Both the position numbers and the translations under genes were made by a program. The notes beneath the pieces are model-generated. The model did not search any database. It worked only from the letters and a program-made list of their open reading frames with translations, and was not told where the DNA came from. DNA of 64,000 bases, from assembly GCA_016215645.1 (NCBI GenBank), contig JACRIX010000027.1, positions 1 through 64,000 of the forward strand. Direction: 5' to 3'. Shown here in pieces: positions 47,650-55,822 of this stretch. The stretch comes from Rhodocyclales bacterium. Its GTDB lineage: Bacteria > Pseudomonadota > Gammaproteobacteria > Burkholderiales > Rhodocyclaceae. Position 1 is the first letter of the stretch. Each line of letters opens with the position of its first letter.

Positions 47650-48170
47650 GATGTAGTTCCTGCCGGCATGACGCGAACCCGGGCGTTGCCGTTGGTGTCA
47701 AAGGTGACGCAGCGGGGCGTTGCCGCACCATCGATGTCGGTGACCAGCAAGGTTATTGCCACTCCCCCTGCAAGGCGTCCGGTACGAGTGAAAATGATCG
47801 GTGCCGCCGTGCCCTGATACGCATAGGTGACGCCGCTGGTGGGCTTGATGATCTGCATGACGCCATCGCCCGGTGCGCTGGTGCTACAGGTCGTCGAACT
47901 GGTGAATACGATGCACCAGCCGTTGCTGAAGTCGTTCGACGGAGCAACGATGGAAATCGAGGAGGACGAGGCTCCGCTCCATTTGATCGCCTCGCTGCGC
48001 GCCTGCATTGCCGTGGTCACCAGGTCGAAGGTGGCAGATTTCATTTTTTGCACGTTGAGCAGACTCTTGATGCCAGGTATCCCGACAGCCATGAGAATGC
48101 CCGCGATGGCAATTGCCACCATCAGTTCGATCAGCGTGAAGCCGTTCGCCCGGCGGCCTGGAATTACCAT
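47640..48170 (-). CDS. fimT: FimT/GspH-type minor pilin
   Basis: The 176-residue pseudopilin has NG/FTLIELMVAIAIAGIL and the GspH/FimT C-terminal domain (VMQIIKPTSGVTYAYQG, then IIFTRTGRLAGG). It overlaps both neighbours by a few bases, so the minor pilins are translationally coupled. Confidence 0.88.
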   Translation of the reverse strand: MVIPGRRANGFTLIELMVAIAIAGILMAVGIPGIKSLLNVQKMKSATFDLVTTAMQARSEAIKWSGASSSSISIVAPSNDFSNGWCIVFTSSTTCSTSAPGDGVMQIIKPTSGVTYAYQGTAAPIIFTRTGRLAGGVAITLLVTDIDGAATPRCVTFDTNGNARVRVMPAGTTSCT

Positions 48171-48631
48171 TCGTTGATCGGCAACTTGAGGCCGAACTGA
48201 TTTATCGAGAGCTGTGTCGTCGCGCCGGCGGCCGGGTGCCCGGCCTGGATGGTGTTGGCCTTGCCGCTGGCGGTCAGGGAGAACGTCGGCAGCCCTTGCA
48301 GTGCGGTGACCGTGGACCCGGAGTTGGTTCCGGTGCTTAGCTGGATATCGAAAACCGCACTGACCTCGGCGGGGACCGTGTAGTTCAGCTGTGCCAGTGT
48401 TCCGTAGGTTCCCGAGATCATCACGTATTGTTCCTGCCGGCTGGCGACCTCCAGCATCACGGCCTTGATCGCCGACTTGTTGGCCCGGATCAGGTAGTCC
48501 TTGTAGCCGGGAATGGCAATGCTCAACAAAATGCCCAGCACCAACATGGTCATCAGCAGTTCAACCAGCGTGAAACCGGAGGCCAGGTGCGGACGCGCGT
48601 CAAGCCGTCGATTGTTGCAAATCGGGAACAT
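48164..48631 (-). CDS. pilE: PilE-like type IV pilin
   Basis: The 155-residue protein from ATG 48631 has a longer leader (about 20 residues), the site SG/FTLVELLMTMLVLGILL and the pilin pattern SIAIPGYKDYLIRANKSAIKAV. It is the first gene of the pilE-fimT-pilV-pilW-pilX-pilY1 run. In many betaproteobacteria pilE lies at the end of this cluster, so the order is rearranged here. It could be a minor pilin and not the major subunit. Confidence 0.85.
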   Translation of the reverse strand: MFPICNNRRLDARPHLASGFTLVELLMTMLVLGILLSIAIPGYKDYLIRANKSAIKAVMLEVASRQEQYVMISGTYGTLAQLNYTVPAEVSAVFDIQLSTGTNSGSTVTALQGLPTFSLTASGKANTIQAGHPAAGATTQLSINQFGLKLPINEW

Positions 48632-48682
48632 GGGAATGTCTTTGCTTGCTTTTGATGGCGAAGTAGTACAACAACGACATGG

Positions 48683-48698
48683 TGACAAAACTTTGTCA
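48683..48698. promoter_or_regulatory. 16 bp dyad upstream of the pilin operon, copy 1
   Basis: TGACAAA and TTTGTCA flank AC, a perfect 7-2-7 inverted repeat in the 354 bp gap 48632-48985. It lies about 50 bp before the pilE start and could be a transcription factor site. The TTGTCA it contains on the minus strand could act as a -35 for pilE, but no good -10 was found. Confidence 0.45.
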
Positions 48699-48706
48699 GG
48701 CGCGCC

Positions 48707-48722
48707 ATCAGGTAAACCTGAT
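48707..48722. promoter_or_regulatory. 16 bp dyad upstream of the pilin operon, copy 2
   Basis: ATCAGGT and ACCTGAT flank AA, again 7-2-7, centred 24 bp from the first dyad with GGCGCGCC between. Sequence differs from copy 1, so they may bind different proteins. On the plus strand an overlapping AAACCT/AGGTTT stem followed by TTATT could be a weak terminator instead. Confidence 0.4.
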
Positions 48723-48870
48723 AGCGAAGGTTTTTATTGTTGCCCGGTGGGCCTGCGAAATTGGGAACGTTTCAGGGATGAGCGTTGGTGCATCGGGGAG
48801 TGACCTCGGCGCCTGAGACAAAAATTCGCCGTTCGGCAAGACATTCGCGGGCCTTTGCGCTGGATCAAAA

Positions 48871-48935
48871 GTAATCGTTATTCGACACCGCTATAGTGTA
48901 ACAATAGGTTTTATTGGACGTAATCGATGATTACG
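48871..48935 (+). promoter_or_regulatory. Putative promoter and GTAATCG operators of the TonB-receptor operon
   Basis: TATAGT (48892-48897) is a plausible -10; no good -35 lies 17 bp upstream. GTAATCG occurs just upstream (48871-48877) and again downstream (48920-48926), where it is part of a perfect dyad CGTAATC-GAT-GATTACG (48919-48935). Paired copies around a -10 suggest an activator or repressor site, perhaps for the response regulator encoded in the same operon. Confidence 0.4.
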
Positions 48936-48985
48936 ACGTCAAGGTCCCAAGTTCATCATTGATTCCCCATGAAGATTTTCCACAA

Positions 48986-50977
48986 ATGATTCCGCTACGT
49001 CGCAGCTTGCGCTGTCTGGGGTTGGTCCTGGCCTCCGTGGCGGGGTCCCCGTGGGCCGAATCGGGACGTCAGGGCGCGACCCCGATGCTTGAGGACCTGC
49101 TGGAAATGCGGGTCAGTAGTGCGGCCAGACGTCTGCAGACGCCGGCCGAGGCGCCATCCATGGTCAAGGTCATCACGGCGGGCGAAATTCACCGCTTGGG
49201 ATGGCGCACTCTCGGCGAAGCACTGGCGTCGCTGCCGGGTTTGCATACGTCGTATGACCGTAGTTACACCTATCTTGGGGTGCGCGGCTTCGGGCGTCCG
49301 GGAGATTTCACCAGCCGGGTGTTGCTGCTGGTTGACGGTCAACCGATCAATGACGGCATTTACGATCAGGCACCCATCGGTTCAGAGTTCCCGGTGGACA
49401 TGTCGCTGGTCGAGCGCATCGAGTTTGTTCCCGGCGCCGGTTCGGTCATGTATGGCGGGAATGCCCTGCTGGCGGTGATCAATGTCGTTACACGTTCCGG
49501 CGCCGGCCTTGGCAAAAGGCTGCAAGTCGGTGTCGGCCAGGGCGGTGCTAGCAGTCTTGGCGTCAGCGCGGGATGGCGCGACGACGCGGGTAACGATGGA
49601 CTGCTGGCGGCTACCCGGGAGCGCAGCCGTGGGCATGACCTCTACTTCGAAAGCTACCAGGCCGCCGGGGCGAACGCATGGAGTCGGGGCCTGGACCACG
49701 AGGCGAACGACCGTTTTTTTGCGCAGTTTCGGCGCGGCGGCTTTGCCGCTTCACTGATCCTGCACGATAGGACAAAGGGGTTGCCTGGCGGGTCTTTCGG
49801 CATTGATCTGAATACTCCCGGGAGCCGCGTGCGAGACCGCCGGATGCACGCCCACGCCAGTTATGACCACCAGATCTCTACCGCGACTGGAGTGCATGGT
49901 CAGGCCTACGCGATGGAGGTGCTCTACAACGGCGAATGGATGTACAGCGCCGTATCGCAGCCGGATGGAATGGTGGCCCGTGGATTCGGCGGGGAAGCGA
50001 GTGTAACAACCACCGCGTTGTCGGGGCATACCTTGCTGGCCGGAATATCGCTGCGTCGGGACACGGAACGCCGCCAGTTCAGCGCCTCGCTCAACAGCAA
50101 TACGCCGCGCAGTGCGATCGGCATATTCGTGCAGGACGATATTGCCCTTGTCGACCGGGTGATCCTTTCTGCCGGATTGCGCTACGACGAAGTCCGTGCG
50201 GGTACAAATTACCAGTATCTGAGTCCGCGACTGGCTCTGATCATGCAGGCGGGACCGAACACGGTGGTCAAGGCGATAAGCGGTACCGCGTTCCGGCCGC
50301 CAAATGCCTACGAAACCGATTACGCCTTTACCGGTACCAACATCGCCAACCCGGCCTTGCGTTCCGAGCGCAATCGCACCGACGAGCTTGGGGTGGTACA
50401 TGAATTCGGCGGGGATTCCAGCCTTTCCGGATCGCTCTACCGGACGCGGATTCGTGATCTGATATCCATCGAGCGCGACCCGACCACCAATCTACAGCAG
50501 CACCACAACGTGGGCCGGGTCGACGCTCGCGGCATCGAACTGGAGGCCAGTTCGCGTATCGGAATCGTTTCCGTTCGGGGCGGTCTGTCATGGCAACGGG
50601 TGCGCCACGAAGGTGGCGCCGACGTGGCCAATACCCCGGCCCAACTTGCCAAACTGGTGCTGGATGCCCCCATGCCAGGGGGCCTGCGACTAGGTTGGGA
50701 ATCCCACTACGTCGGCACACGAACCACCGATTCCGGGCTGGTCGGAACTACCGGCGTCAGGATCGGTGGCTATGGGGTGTCCCATGCCACCCTGACAGGA
50801 AACATGGGCCGTGACACGGAATGGCAGTTCAGGCTGCACAACGTTTTCGATCGGGCCTATGGCAACGTGGTCGGTAGCGAGTACAACACCAACTTCCCAG
50901 GTGTCCAGCAATCACCCATGACCCAGATGCCGCAGGATCGGCGCAGAGTTTCCGCTACCCTGCGCTGGACCTTCTGA
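48986..50977 (+). CDS. TonB-dependent outer-membrane receptor
   Basis: The 663-residue receptor from ATG 48986 has a signal peptide (about 1-24). A plug domain follows (about 40-165: SMVKVITAGEIHRLGWRTLGEAL, then LGVRGFGRPGDFTSRVLLLVDG and IEFVPGAGSVMYGGNALLAVINVVT). A 22-strand-type barrel ends in the aromatic C-terminal residue (LRWTF). It resembles the vitamin B12/siderophore-type short receptors lacking an N-terminal signalling domain. It is the first of four coupled genes with YfiR-like, kinase and regulator genes, so it may take part in sensing. Ligand unknown. Confidence 0.9.
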   Translation: MIPLRRSLRCLGLVLASVAGSPWAESGRQGATPMLEDLLEMRVSSAARRLQTPAEAPSMVKVITAGEIHRLGWRTLGEALASLPGLHTSYDRSYTYLGVRGFGRPGDFTSRVLLLVDGQPINDGIYDQAPIGSEFPVDMSLVERIEFVPGAGSVMYGGNALLAVINVVTRSGAGLGKRLQVGVGQGGASSLGVSAGWRDDAGNDGLLAATRERSRGHDLYFESYQAAGANAWSRGLDHEANDRFFAQFRRGGFAASLILHDRTKGLPGGSFGIDLNTPGSRVRDRRMHAHASYDHQISTATGVHGQAYAMEVLYNGEWMYSAVSQPDGMVARGFGGEASVTTTALSGHTLLAGISLRRDTERRQFSASLNSNTPRSAIGIFVQDDIALVDRVILSAGLRYDEVRAGTNYQYLSPRLALIMQAGPNTVVKAISGTAFRPPNAYETDYAFTGTNIANPALRSERNRTDELGVVHEFGGDSSLSGSLYRTRIRDLISIERDPTTNLQQHHNVGRVDARGIELEASSRIGIVSVRGGLSWQRVRHEGGADVANTPAQLAKLVLDAPMPGGLRLGWESHYVGTRTTDSGLVGTTGVRIGGYGVSHATLTGNMGRDTEWQFRLHNVFDRAYGNVVGSEYNTNFPGVQQSPMTQMPQDRRRVSATLRWTF

Positions 50978-50993
50978 GCGCTTGTCGAAGTCC

Positions 50994-51515
50994 ATGAACC
51001 GCTCTACGCGATTTGTTGCGGCCGCTGCATTGATGCTCGCATGGAGTATCGCGATGGCCGGTGAGGTGGTCGCGGAATCCAAGCTCAAGGCCGGTTTCAT
51101 CGCGAACTTCCTGCAATTCGTGAGGTGGCCCGGCAATCCGGCGCGCCCCACTGTCGTGTGTGGGGTTGGGGCAGAACGCAATGGTGATGCGCTCGATCAC
51201 CTGCAAGAGTCCATCGCGCGCGACTCGTTGCCGCGGGTAAAGCGGATCCGCAGCCTCCACGAAATCAGTGGTTGTCAGGCCGTGTTTCTCGAGGCCGGGC
51301 AGGTGGGGTTGTTGCCGCCATTGGTCGAGGCAAACGCCGGCCGTCCGGTTCTGATCATCACGGATTTCGAAGGTGGCGCCCCCTTGGGTGCCACGCTCAG
51401 TTTCGTGGCAACCGGCGGCGGGCGCCTCGGGTTCGACATTAACCATGCGGCGGCGCAGGCCGCTGGCTTGAGCATCAACACGCGCCTGCTGCAACTGGCG
51501 CGACGAGTGTACTGA
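50994..51515 (+). CDS. YfiR-family (DUF4154) periplasmic protein
   Basis: The 173-residue protein has a signal peptide (about 1-26). The family start KLKAGFIANFLQFVRWPG and the end LGFDINHAAAQAAGLSINTRLLQLARRVY, in part, are typical of YfiR. YfiR in Pseudomonas is a periplasmic repressor of the diguanylate cyclase YfiN. Here the partner would instead be the histidine kinase encoded next (the ATG overlaps by one base). C-pairs at about residues 53 and 92 may form a redox-sensitive disulfide, as proposed for YfiR. Confidence 0.85.
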   Translation: MNRSTRFVAAAALMLAWSIAMAGEVVAESKLKAGFIANFLQFVRWPGNPARPTVVCGVGAERNGDALDHLQESIARDSLPRVKRIRSLHEISGCQAVFLEAGQVGLLPPLVEANAGRPVLIITDFEGGAPLGATLSFVATGGGRLGFDINHAAAQAAGLSINTRLLQLARRVY

Positions 51516-52948
51516 TGCTGAGCCGACGCCACCCTCTCCAGATCCGGTTGTTGAATGCCTACAAGCTGTTGATGGGCATTCTGCTGCTGCTGGTCTGGCT
51601 GATCGGGATCGGGCATTTCTACTATTGGGAACGCGGCGAGATCAAGCAGTCTACCCACGTAGCGGCGACGATGCTGGCAACCCAGAGTTCGGCTGCCCTG
51701 ATGTTCGGCGATACGCAAGTTCTGCGCGAAAACCTCGCTTCGCTGAAGGATCTCGAAGGCTTGCGCTGGTCCGCCATAGTGCCGACCCGCACCAATGTTC
51801 CCGTACCTGTCATCAGCGAAGGCGACGTACCCGACGATATTCAGCGATTGATCGATCGTCTCGGAAAAGAAACTGAACGCATGAGCCTCATGGAGCTGAT
51901 AGTGCGCGCGCCGATCATGCATGTCGGTATTGAGCGGGGACAACTCCTCGTCGCCGTTGACCTGCAGGACGAGATCAAGGGCTTCCTGAAAGTCGCGGCA
52001 GTGACGCTATTGCTGATGGCGACGGTGTTTCAGCTTGGCCAGTTGCTGTTCCGTCGCATCATCCAGTCCATCGTTGCCCCGCTGGACGATCTGTTGCAGG
52101 TAGTGGTCACCGTTGCCGATCAGGTCAGGATGGATCGTCCACTGGACAAGTTGCAGCGTCCGGCGACAGACTTCTCCGACGAAGTAGGCCAACTCGCCGG
52201 TGCCTTTAACCTGATGCTCGATTCAATCATCCGGCATGATGATCTGATGCGCGATCAGGCAACGCGCCTGGCGCAACTGGTCGAAGATTTGCGATCACTC
52301 TCGGCGCGGATGCGCGCCGTGCGCGAAGAGGAGCGGACACGAATTTCACACGAGATTCACGATGAGCTTGGCCAGCGCCTCACCGCCTTGAAGTTTGAGG
52401 TGGCACGGATGGCCGGCGGGGACGAGGGCAATCGCATCGGCGGACAGATCGATGAGTTGATCCGCACGGTTCGCGTGATTTCCTGGGAATTGCGACCGAG
52501 CGTGCTCGATTCGCTGGGGCTGGTCGCCGCCATGGAGTGGCAGGCCCAGGATTTTTCCCGGCGCCTGGGAATACGCTGCAGCGTCGATCTACCGGAGGAT
52601 GAATTGCATATTCCATCGGAAATGGCGACCGATCTGTTCCGGGTATTCCAGGAACTGTTGACCAATATTTCGCGTCATGCGCAGGCGACGCGGGTCGATA
52701 TCATCCTTGAGACGACGGGGGAGGCTATCTATCTCGATGTCAAGGACGACGGTCGCGGCTTGCATTTGCGCGACCAGTCGCGTCCATCACTCGGGTTGCT
52801 CGGAATTCGCGAAAGGCTGGACCGCTGGGGCGGTATCATCGACATCGATGCCGCCAACTCCGATGCCGATCCTCCCGGTACCCGCATTCATATCAAGATC
52901 CCCCTGGGAAAGCAGGGAACATTCTCTGAACTGGAGCAAGCGCCATGA
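51515..52948 (+). CDS. NarX/UhpB-type sensor histidine kinase
   Basis: The 477-residue kinase has two membrane helices (about 18-38 and 152-175). They enclose a periplasmic sensor of about 110 residues with the CHASE8-like start HVAATMLATQSSAALMFGD. A HAMP segment (about 180-240) and HisKA_3 with phospho-acceptor H282 (ISHEIHDELGQRL) follow, then HATPase_c (DDGRGLH, SLGLLGIRERL). It is coupled by one-base overlap to the YfiR-like gene and by 4 bp to the regulator. Confidence 0.92.
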   Translation: MLSRRHPLQIRLLNAYKLLMGILLLLVWLIGIGHFYYWERGEIKQSTHVAATMLATQSSAALMFGDTQVLRENLASLKDLEGLRWSAIVPTRTNVPVPVISEGDVPDDIQRLIDRLGKETERMSLMELIVRAPIMHVGIERGQLLVAVDLQDEIKGFLKVAAVTLLLMATVFQLGQLLFRRIIQSIVAPLDDLLQVVVTVADQVRMDRPLDKLQRPATDFSDEVGQLAGAFNLMLDSIIRHDDLMRDQATRLAQLVEDLRSLSARMRAVREEERTRISHEIHDELGQRLTALKFEVARMAGGDEGNRIGGQIDELIRTVRVISWELRPSVLDSLGLVAAMEWQAQDFSRRLGIRCSVDLPEDELHIPSEMATDLFRVFQELLTNISRHAQATRVDIILETTGEAIYLDVKDDGRGLHLRDQSRPSLGLLGIRERLDRWGGIIDIDAANSDADPPGTRIHIKIPLGKQGTFSELEQAP

Positions 52949-53580
52949 AGATACTGCTGGTCGACGATCATCCTGTGGTCCGTCAGGGAATCCGCCTGAT
53001 GCTCGCCGCGGACGCGGAACTCGATGTCTGTGCGGAGGCGATACACGCCGAGTCCGCGATCGAAATTCTGCGCCGTACCGATATGCCTCTCGATCTGATG
53101 ATCCTCGACCTGAACCTGCCGGACCAGAATGGTTTCGTGGTGCTGCAGGAATCCATGCGACATCGGCCCGAAATGCAAGTGCTGATCATGAGCATCCAGC
53201 CCGAGGAACACATGGCGGTGCGTGCGCTGAAGCTCGGCGCCAGCGGCTACCTGAGCAAGGAGGCGGCTCCCGAAGAGTTGATCAAGGCGATCGCGACGCT
53301 GCGTCGAGGCAAGAAGTACATCAGTCCGGCGCTCGCGGAGTGGTTGGCGCTGGACGTCAGCGGACATCGCGAGGGCTTGCCGCACGAGCGCCTGTCCGAG
53401 CGCGAATATCAGGTCTTCTGCCTGCTCTCGGCAGGCAAGTCGATATCGGATATTGCCGAATCCCTGTCACGCAGCCCGACCACGATCAGCACCTATCGCA
53501 GTCGCATCCTGCGCAAGATGGGAATCGGTACCAATGCTGGCCTGACCCAGTATGCGTTGCAGCATGCGCTGATCTGCTAG
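52945..53580 (+). CDS. LuxR/NarL-type response regulator
   Basis: The 211-residue regulator has a receiver domain with acidic pair D7/D8, phospho-acceptor D55 (LMILDLNLPD) and K105-region SGYLSKEA. The C-terminal LuxR helix-turn-helix (about 145-205) reads LSEREYQVFCLLSAGKSISD then SPTTISTYRSRILRKMGI. It forms a cognate pair with the preceding kinase. Confidence 0.93.
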   Translation: MKILLVDDHPVVRQGIRLMLAADAELDVCAEAIHAESAIEILRRTDMPLDLMILDLNLPDQNGFVVLQESMRHRPEMQVLIMSIQPEEHMAVRALKLGASGYLSKEAAPEELIKAIATLRRGKKYISPALAEWLALDVSGHREGLPHERLSEREYQVFCLLSAGKSISDIAESLSRSPTTISTYRSRILRKMGIGTNAGLTQYALQHALIC

Positions 53581-53611
53581 CGGGAAAATCCTGCGTCAGA
53601 TGGGAGATGAA

Positions 53612-53658
53612 GCCTGAAAGTCGGCGCTGGCGCGACGGCGAGTGTGAGGCTTTCAGGC
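53612..53658. terminator. Possible stem-loop between the regulator gene and dsbB
   Basis: GCCTGAAAG (53612-53620) pairs with CTTTCAGGC (53650-53658) across a 29 base GC-rich loop, at the junction of two convergent genes and including the dsbB stop codon. No clear T-run follows on either strand, so terminator function is uncertain. Confidence 0.35.
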
Positions 53659-54159
53659 CGGCTGGCGGCGAAAAATCGCCACCAGCATGGCCACGGTCAT
53701 CGAACTGAAGGCCACCAGCGACCACTCGGCGATGGACAGGCCGAGAAATTTCCAGCCGGCTTCGGAGCAGAGCCCCGAGGCTTCGAACAGCAAGGGCCAC
53801 TGGCTGCCGGCCCAATTGACGAAGGCTTCCCACCAGGGCTGGTCGGCCGTGCAACTGACGCCCTTGGCGAAGCGTTGCAACCAGGTCTGGTAGGCGGCGA
53901 CGCCGGCGCCGGTCGCGGCCGTTGCGGCCATGAGGACAGCCGCCAGGCGGATGAAGGCCGGGGAGCGGGCCAGCGGCCAGGCAAGCAGGGCTTCAAGCGC
54001 CAGCAGCAGGTAGAGCATGCGCTGCAGAATGCACAGGGGACAGGCGGCAAGATTCATGGTCTGCGCCAGCACCACGCCCCCGCCGACCAAGCCGATCGCG
54101 GCAAGTCCGGTCGCCGCCATCAGGCCACGCGGGGCGAATAGCCCCGGTATCGAGAGCAC
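53653..54159 (-). CDS. dsbB: Disulfide bond formation protein DsbB
   Basis: The 168-residue four-helix inner-membrane protein reoxidises DsbA and passes electrons to quinone. The first redox pair is C40/C43 (ACPLCILQRM). The second pair lies in the long periplasmic loop, in GVSCTAD and ASGLCSEA (about residues 100-126). The gene lies 3 bp after dsbA on the same strand, so the two form an operon. Confidence 0.93.
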   Translation of the reverse strand: MLSIPGLFAPRGLMAATGLAAIGLVGGGVVLAQTMNLAACPLCILQRMLYLLLALEALLAWPLARSPAFIRLAAVLMAATAATGAGVAAYQTWLQRFAKGVSCTADQPWWEAFVNWAGSQWPLLFEASGLCSEAGWKFLGLSIAEWSLVAFSSMTVAMLVAIFRRQPA

Positions 54160-54162
54160 GGC

Positions 54163-54807
54163 TTACTTGCCCTTGCGGTCCTGGCGGGCCTTGGCAATTA
54201 CGGCGTCGGTGATGCGCAGCAGATCTTCGTAGCTGCTGGCCGCCTCGTTATTCACCAGGTATTTGCCATCCACGGCGAGCGACGGTACGCCACCGATCTT
54301 GGCCCCCGTGGCATCGTCGTCGCCGCGCTTAACCTTGCTCGCCATCGAGAAGCCGTTGAAGGCGTCAGCGAACTTCTTGGCGTCGGCGCCCTTGCCGCCC
54401 ACCCAGGAGAACACGGCCTCGTCGGTCTTGAAGGTGACGCGCTGTTCATGCAATGCGATGAACACGGCAGTGTCCAGCTTGGCAAGGTCGCCGGTGGCTT
54501 CCAGCGAATAAAAGATCTTTGCCAGGCGTGCCCACTCCGGTCGGCCGAAGCTCACGGGAACGCGGCGGAAGCTGACGTCCTTGGGCAAACTGGCTGCCCA
54601 TTTGCCGATGATGGGATGGAAATCGCTGCAATGGGGGCAGCCGTAGGAAAAGAATTCGATGACTTCGATCTTGTCTTTTGCGCTGGTCAGCGGTGGGCTG
54701 ATCGGCTTGAAATCGCGGCCGGCCTGTGCGTCGGCGGCCAGGCTGGCGCCGATCAGGCTGAAGGAAGTGATGAGCGTGGCGCAAAGCAGGGCAAGCAGTC
54801 GTTTCAT
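54163..54807 (-). CDS. dsbA: Thiol:disulfide interchange protein DsbA
   Basis: The 214-residue periplasmic oxidase has a signal peptide (about 1-24), a thioredoxin fold with active site C57-PHC-C60 region CPHC (FFSYGCPHCSDFH), an inserted helical domain and the cis-Pro loop GGVPSL. It starts at ATG 54807 with GGAG seven bases upstream. It introduces disulfides into exported proteins, which here would include pilins and PilY1. Confidence 0.94.
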   Translation of the reverse strand: MKRLLALLCATLITSFSLIGASLAADAQAGRDFKPISPPLTSAKDKIEVIEFFSYGCPHCSDFHPIIGKWAASLPKDVSFRRVPVSFGRPEWARLAKIFYSLEATGDLAKLDTAVFIALHEQRVTFKTDEAVFSWVGGKGADAKKFADAFNGFSMASKVKRGDDDATGAKIGGVPSLAVDGKYLVNNEAASSYEDLLRITDAVIAKARQDRKGK

Positions 54808-54901
54808 GTATATCTCCATGGAAAGGCCATTGGATCGGGATTTTAAGGCAGCGTTCCCCATACAATGCCCGCGGCGCGAAATTTTTGGCGGGAGGAGCGA
54901 C

Positions 54902-55816
54902 ATGGACCGATTGGCGGCGATGCAGGCCTTCGTGCGCGTGGCCGAGGCGGGCAGCTTTACGGCGGTGGCCGACCAGATGAATGTCGCCCGTTCGGCGGTG
55001 ACGCGGCAGATTGCCGCGCTGGAAACTCACCTCGGAGTGAAACTGATGGCGCGCAGCACGCGGCGCCTGTCGCTGACCTCGGCCGGGGCGACCTATCTTG
55101 AGCAGTGTCGCGAAATCCTCGATCGCATCGATTGCGCCGAAGGTGACCTGGCGGGCGAAGGACAGACCCTGCGCGGCACGATACGCACCACGGTGCCGCT
55201 GAGTCTGGGCCTGCTGCACCTGACGCCGCTGATCCTCGAGTTCGCCCAGGAGCATCCGGACATCCATATTGACCTGGATCTCAATGACCGTCGGGTCAAC
55301 CTGATCGAGGAGGGCATGGACCTGGCCCTGCGCATTACTGAGCACTTGTCCGATACTACGGTGGCCCGACGCCTGACCGCCTGTCGTTTCGTGGTCGTGG
55401 CCTCGCCGGACTACCTGCGCCAGCACGGTGAGCCGCAACATCCCGATGAACTGGTGAATCATGTCTGCCTGGCCTATTCGCTGGCGGCGCGCAGCACCTG
55501 GGTGTTCCTCATCGATGGCGCGCCGCGGCAGTTCGAGATCGCCGGGCAACTGACCGCCAATAATGGCAATGTGCTGCTCGAAGCCTCGCTGCGCAGCATG
55601 GGCATCGCCTACCAGCCGACCTTCATGGTGGCCGACGAAATCCGTGACGGCAGTCTGGTCCCGATACTCAAGGCCTTCCGTACGCCGGGCCTGGACATGT
55701 GCGCCGTATTCCCGGGAAACCGCTTCGTTCCAAGGCGGGTGCGGACCTTTGTTGACTTCCTTGCCGACCGGCTCGGCCCCGAACCCTATTGGGATCGGGG
55801 CTTGGCCCTGGAGTAG
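54902..55816 (+). CDS. LysR-family transcriptional regulator
   Basis: The 304-residue regulator has an N-terminal winged helix (MDRLAAMQAFVRVAEAGSFT, then VARSAVTRQIAALETHLGVKL) and a type-2 periplasmic-binding-like effector domain (about 90-295). It belongs to the DmlR/CrgA-like group by pattern. It is divergent from dsbA and 6 bp ahead of the aldolase gene on the same strand, so it may be in that operon. TACAAT (about 54861-54866) is a possible -10. Confidence 0.92.
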   Translation: MDRLAAMQAFVRVAEAGSFTAVADQMNVARSAVTRQIAALETHLGVKLMARSTRRLSLTSAGATYLEQCREILDRIDCAEGDLAGEGQTLRGTIRTTVPLSLGLLHLTPLILEFAQEHPDIHIDLDLNDRRVNLIEEGMDLALRITEHLSDTTVARRLTACRFVVVASPDYLRQHGEPQHPDELVNHVCLAYSLAARSTWVFLIDGAPRQFEIAGQLTANNGNVLLEASLRSMGIAYQPTFMVADEIRDGSLVPILKAFRTPGLDMCAVFPGNRFVPRRVRTFVDFLADRLGPEPYWDRGLALE

Positions 55817-55822
55817 CGGGCC

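Noticed and set aside
54808-54830. GGAGATATACAT before dsbA, resembling an expression-vector leader
   Set aside because: The flanking DNA is continuous with the chromosome and the match is just a short strong ribosome site; no vector sequence is present.
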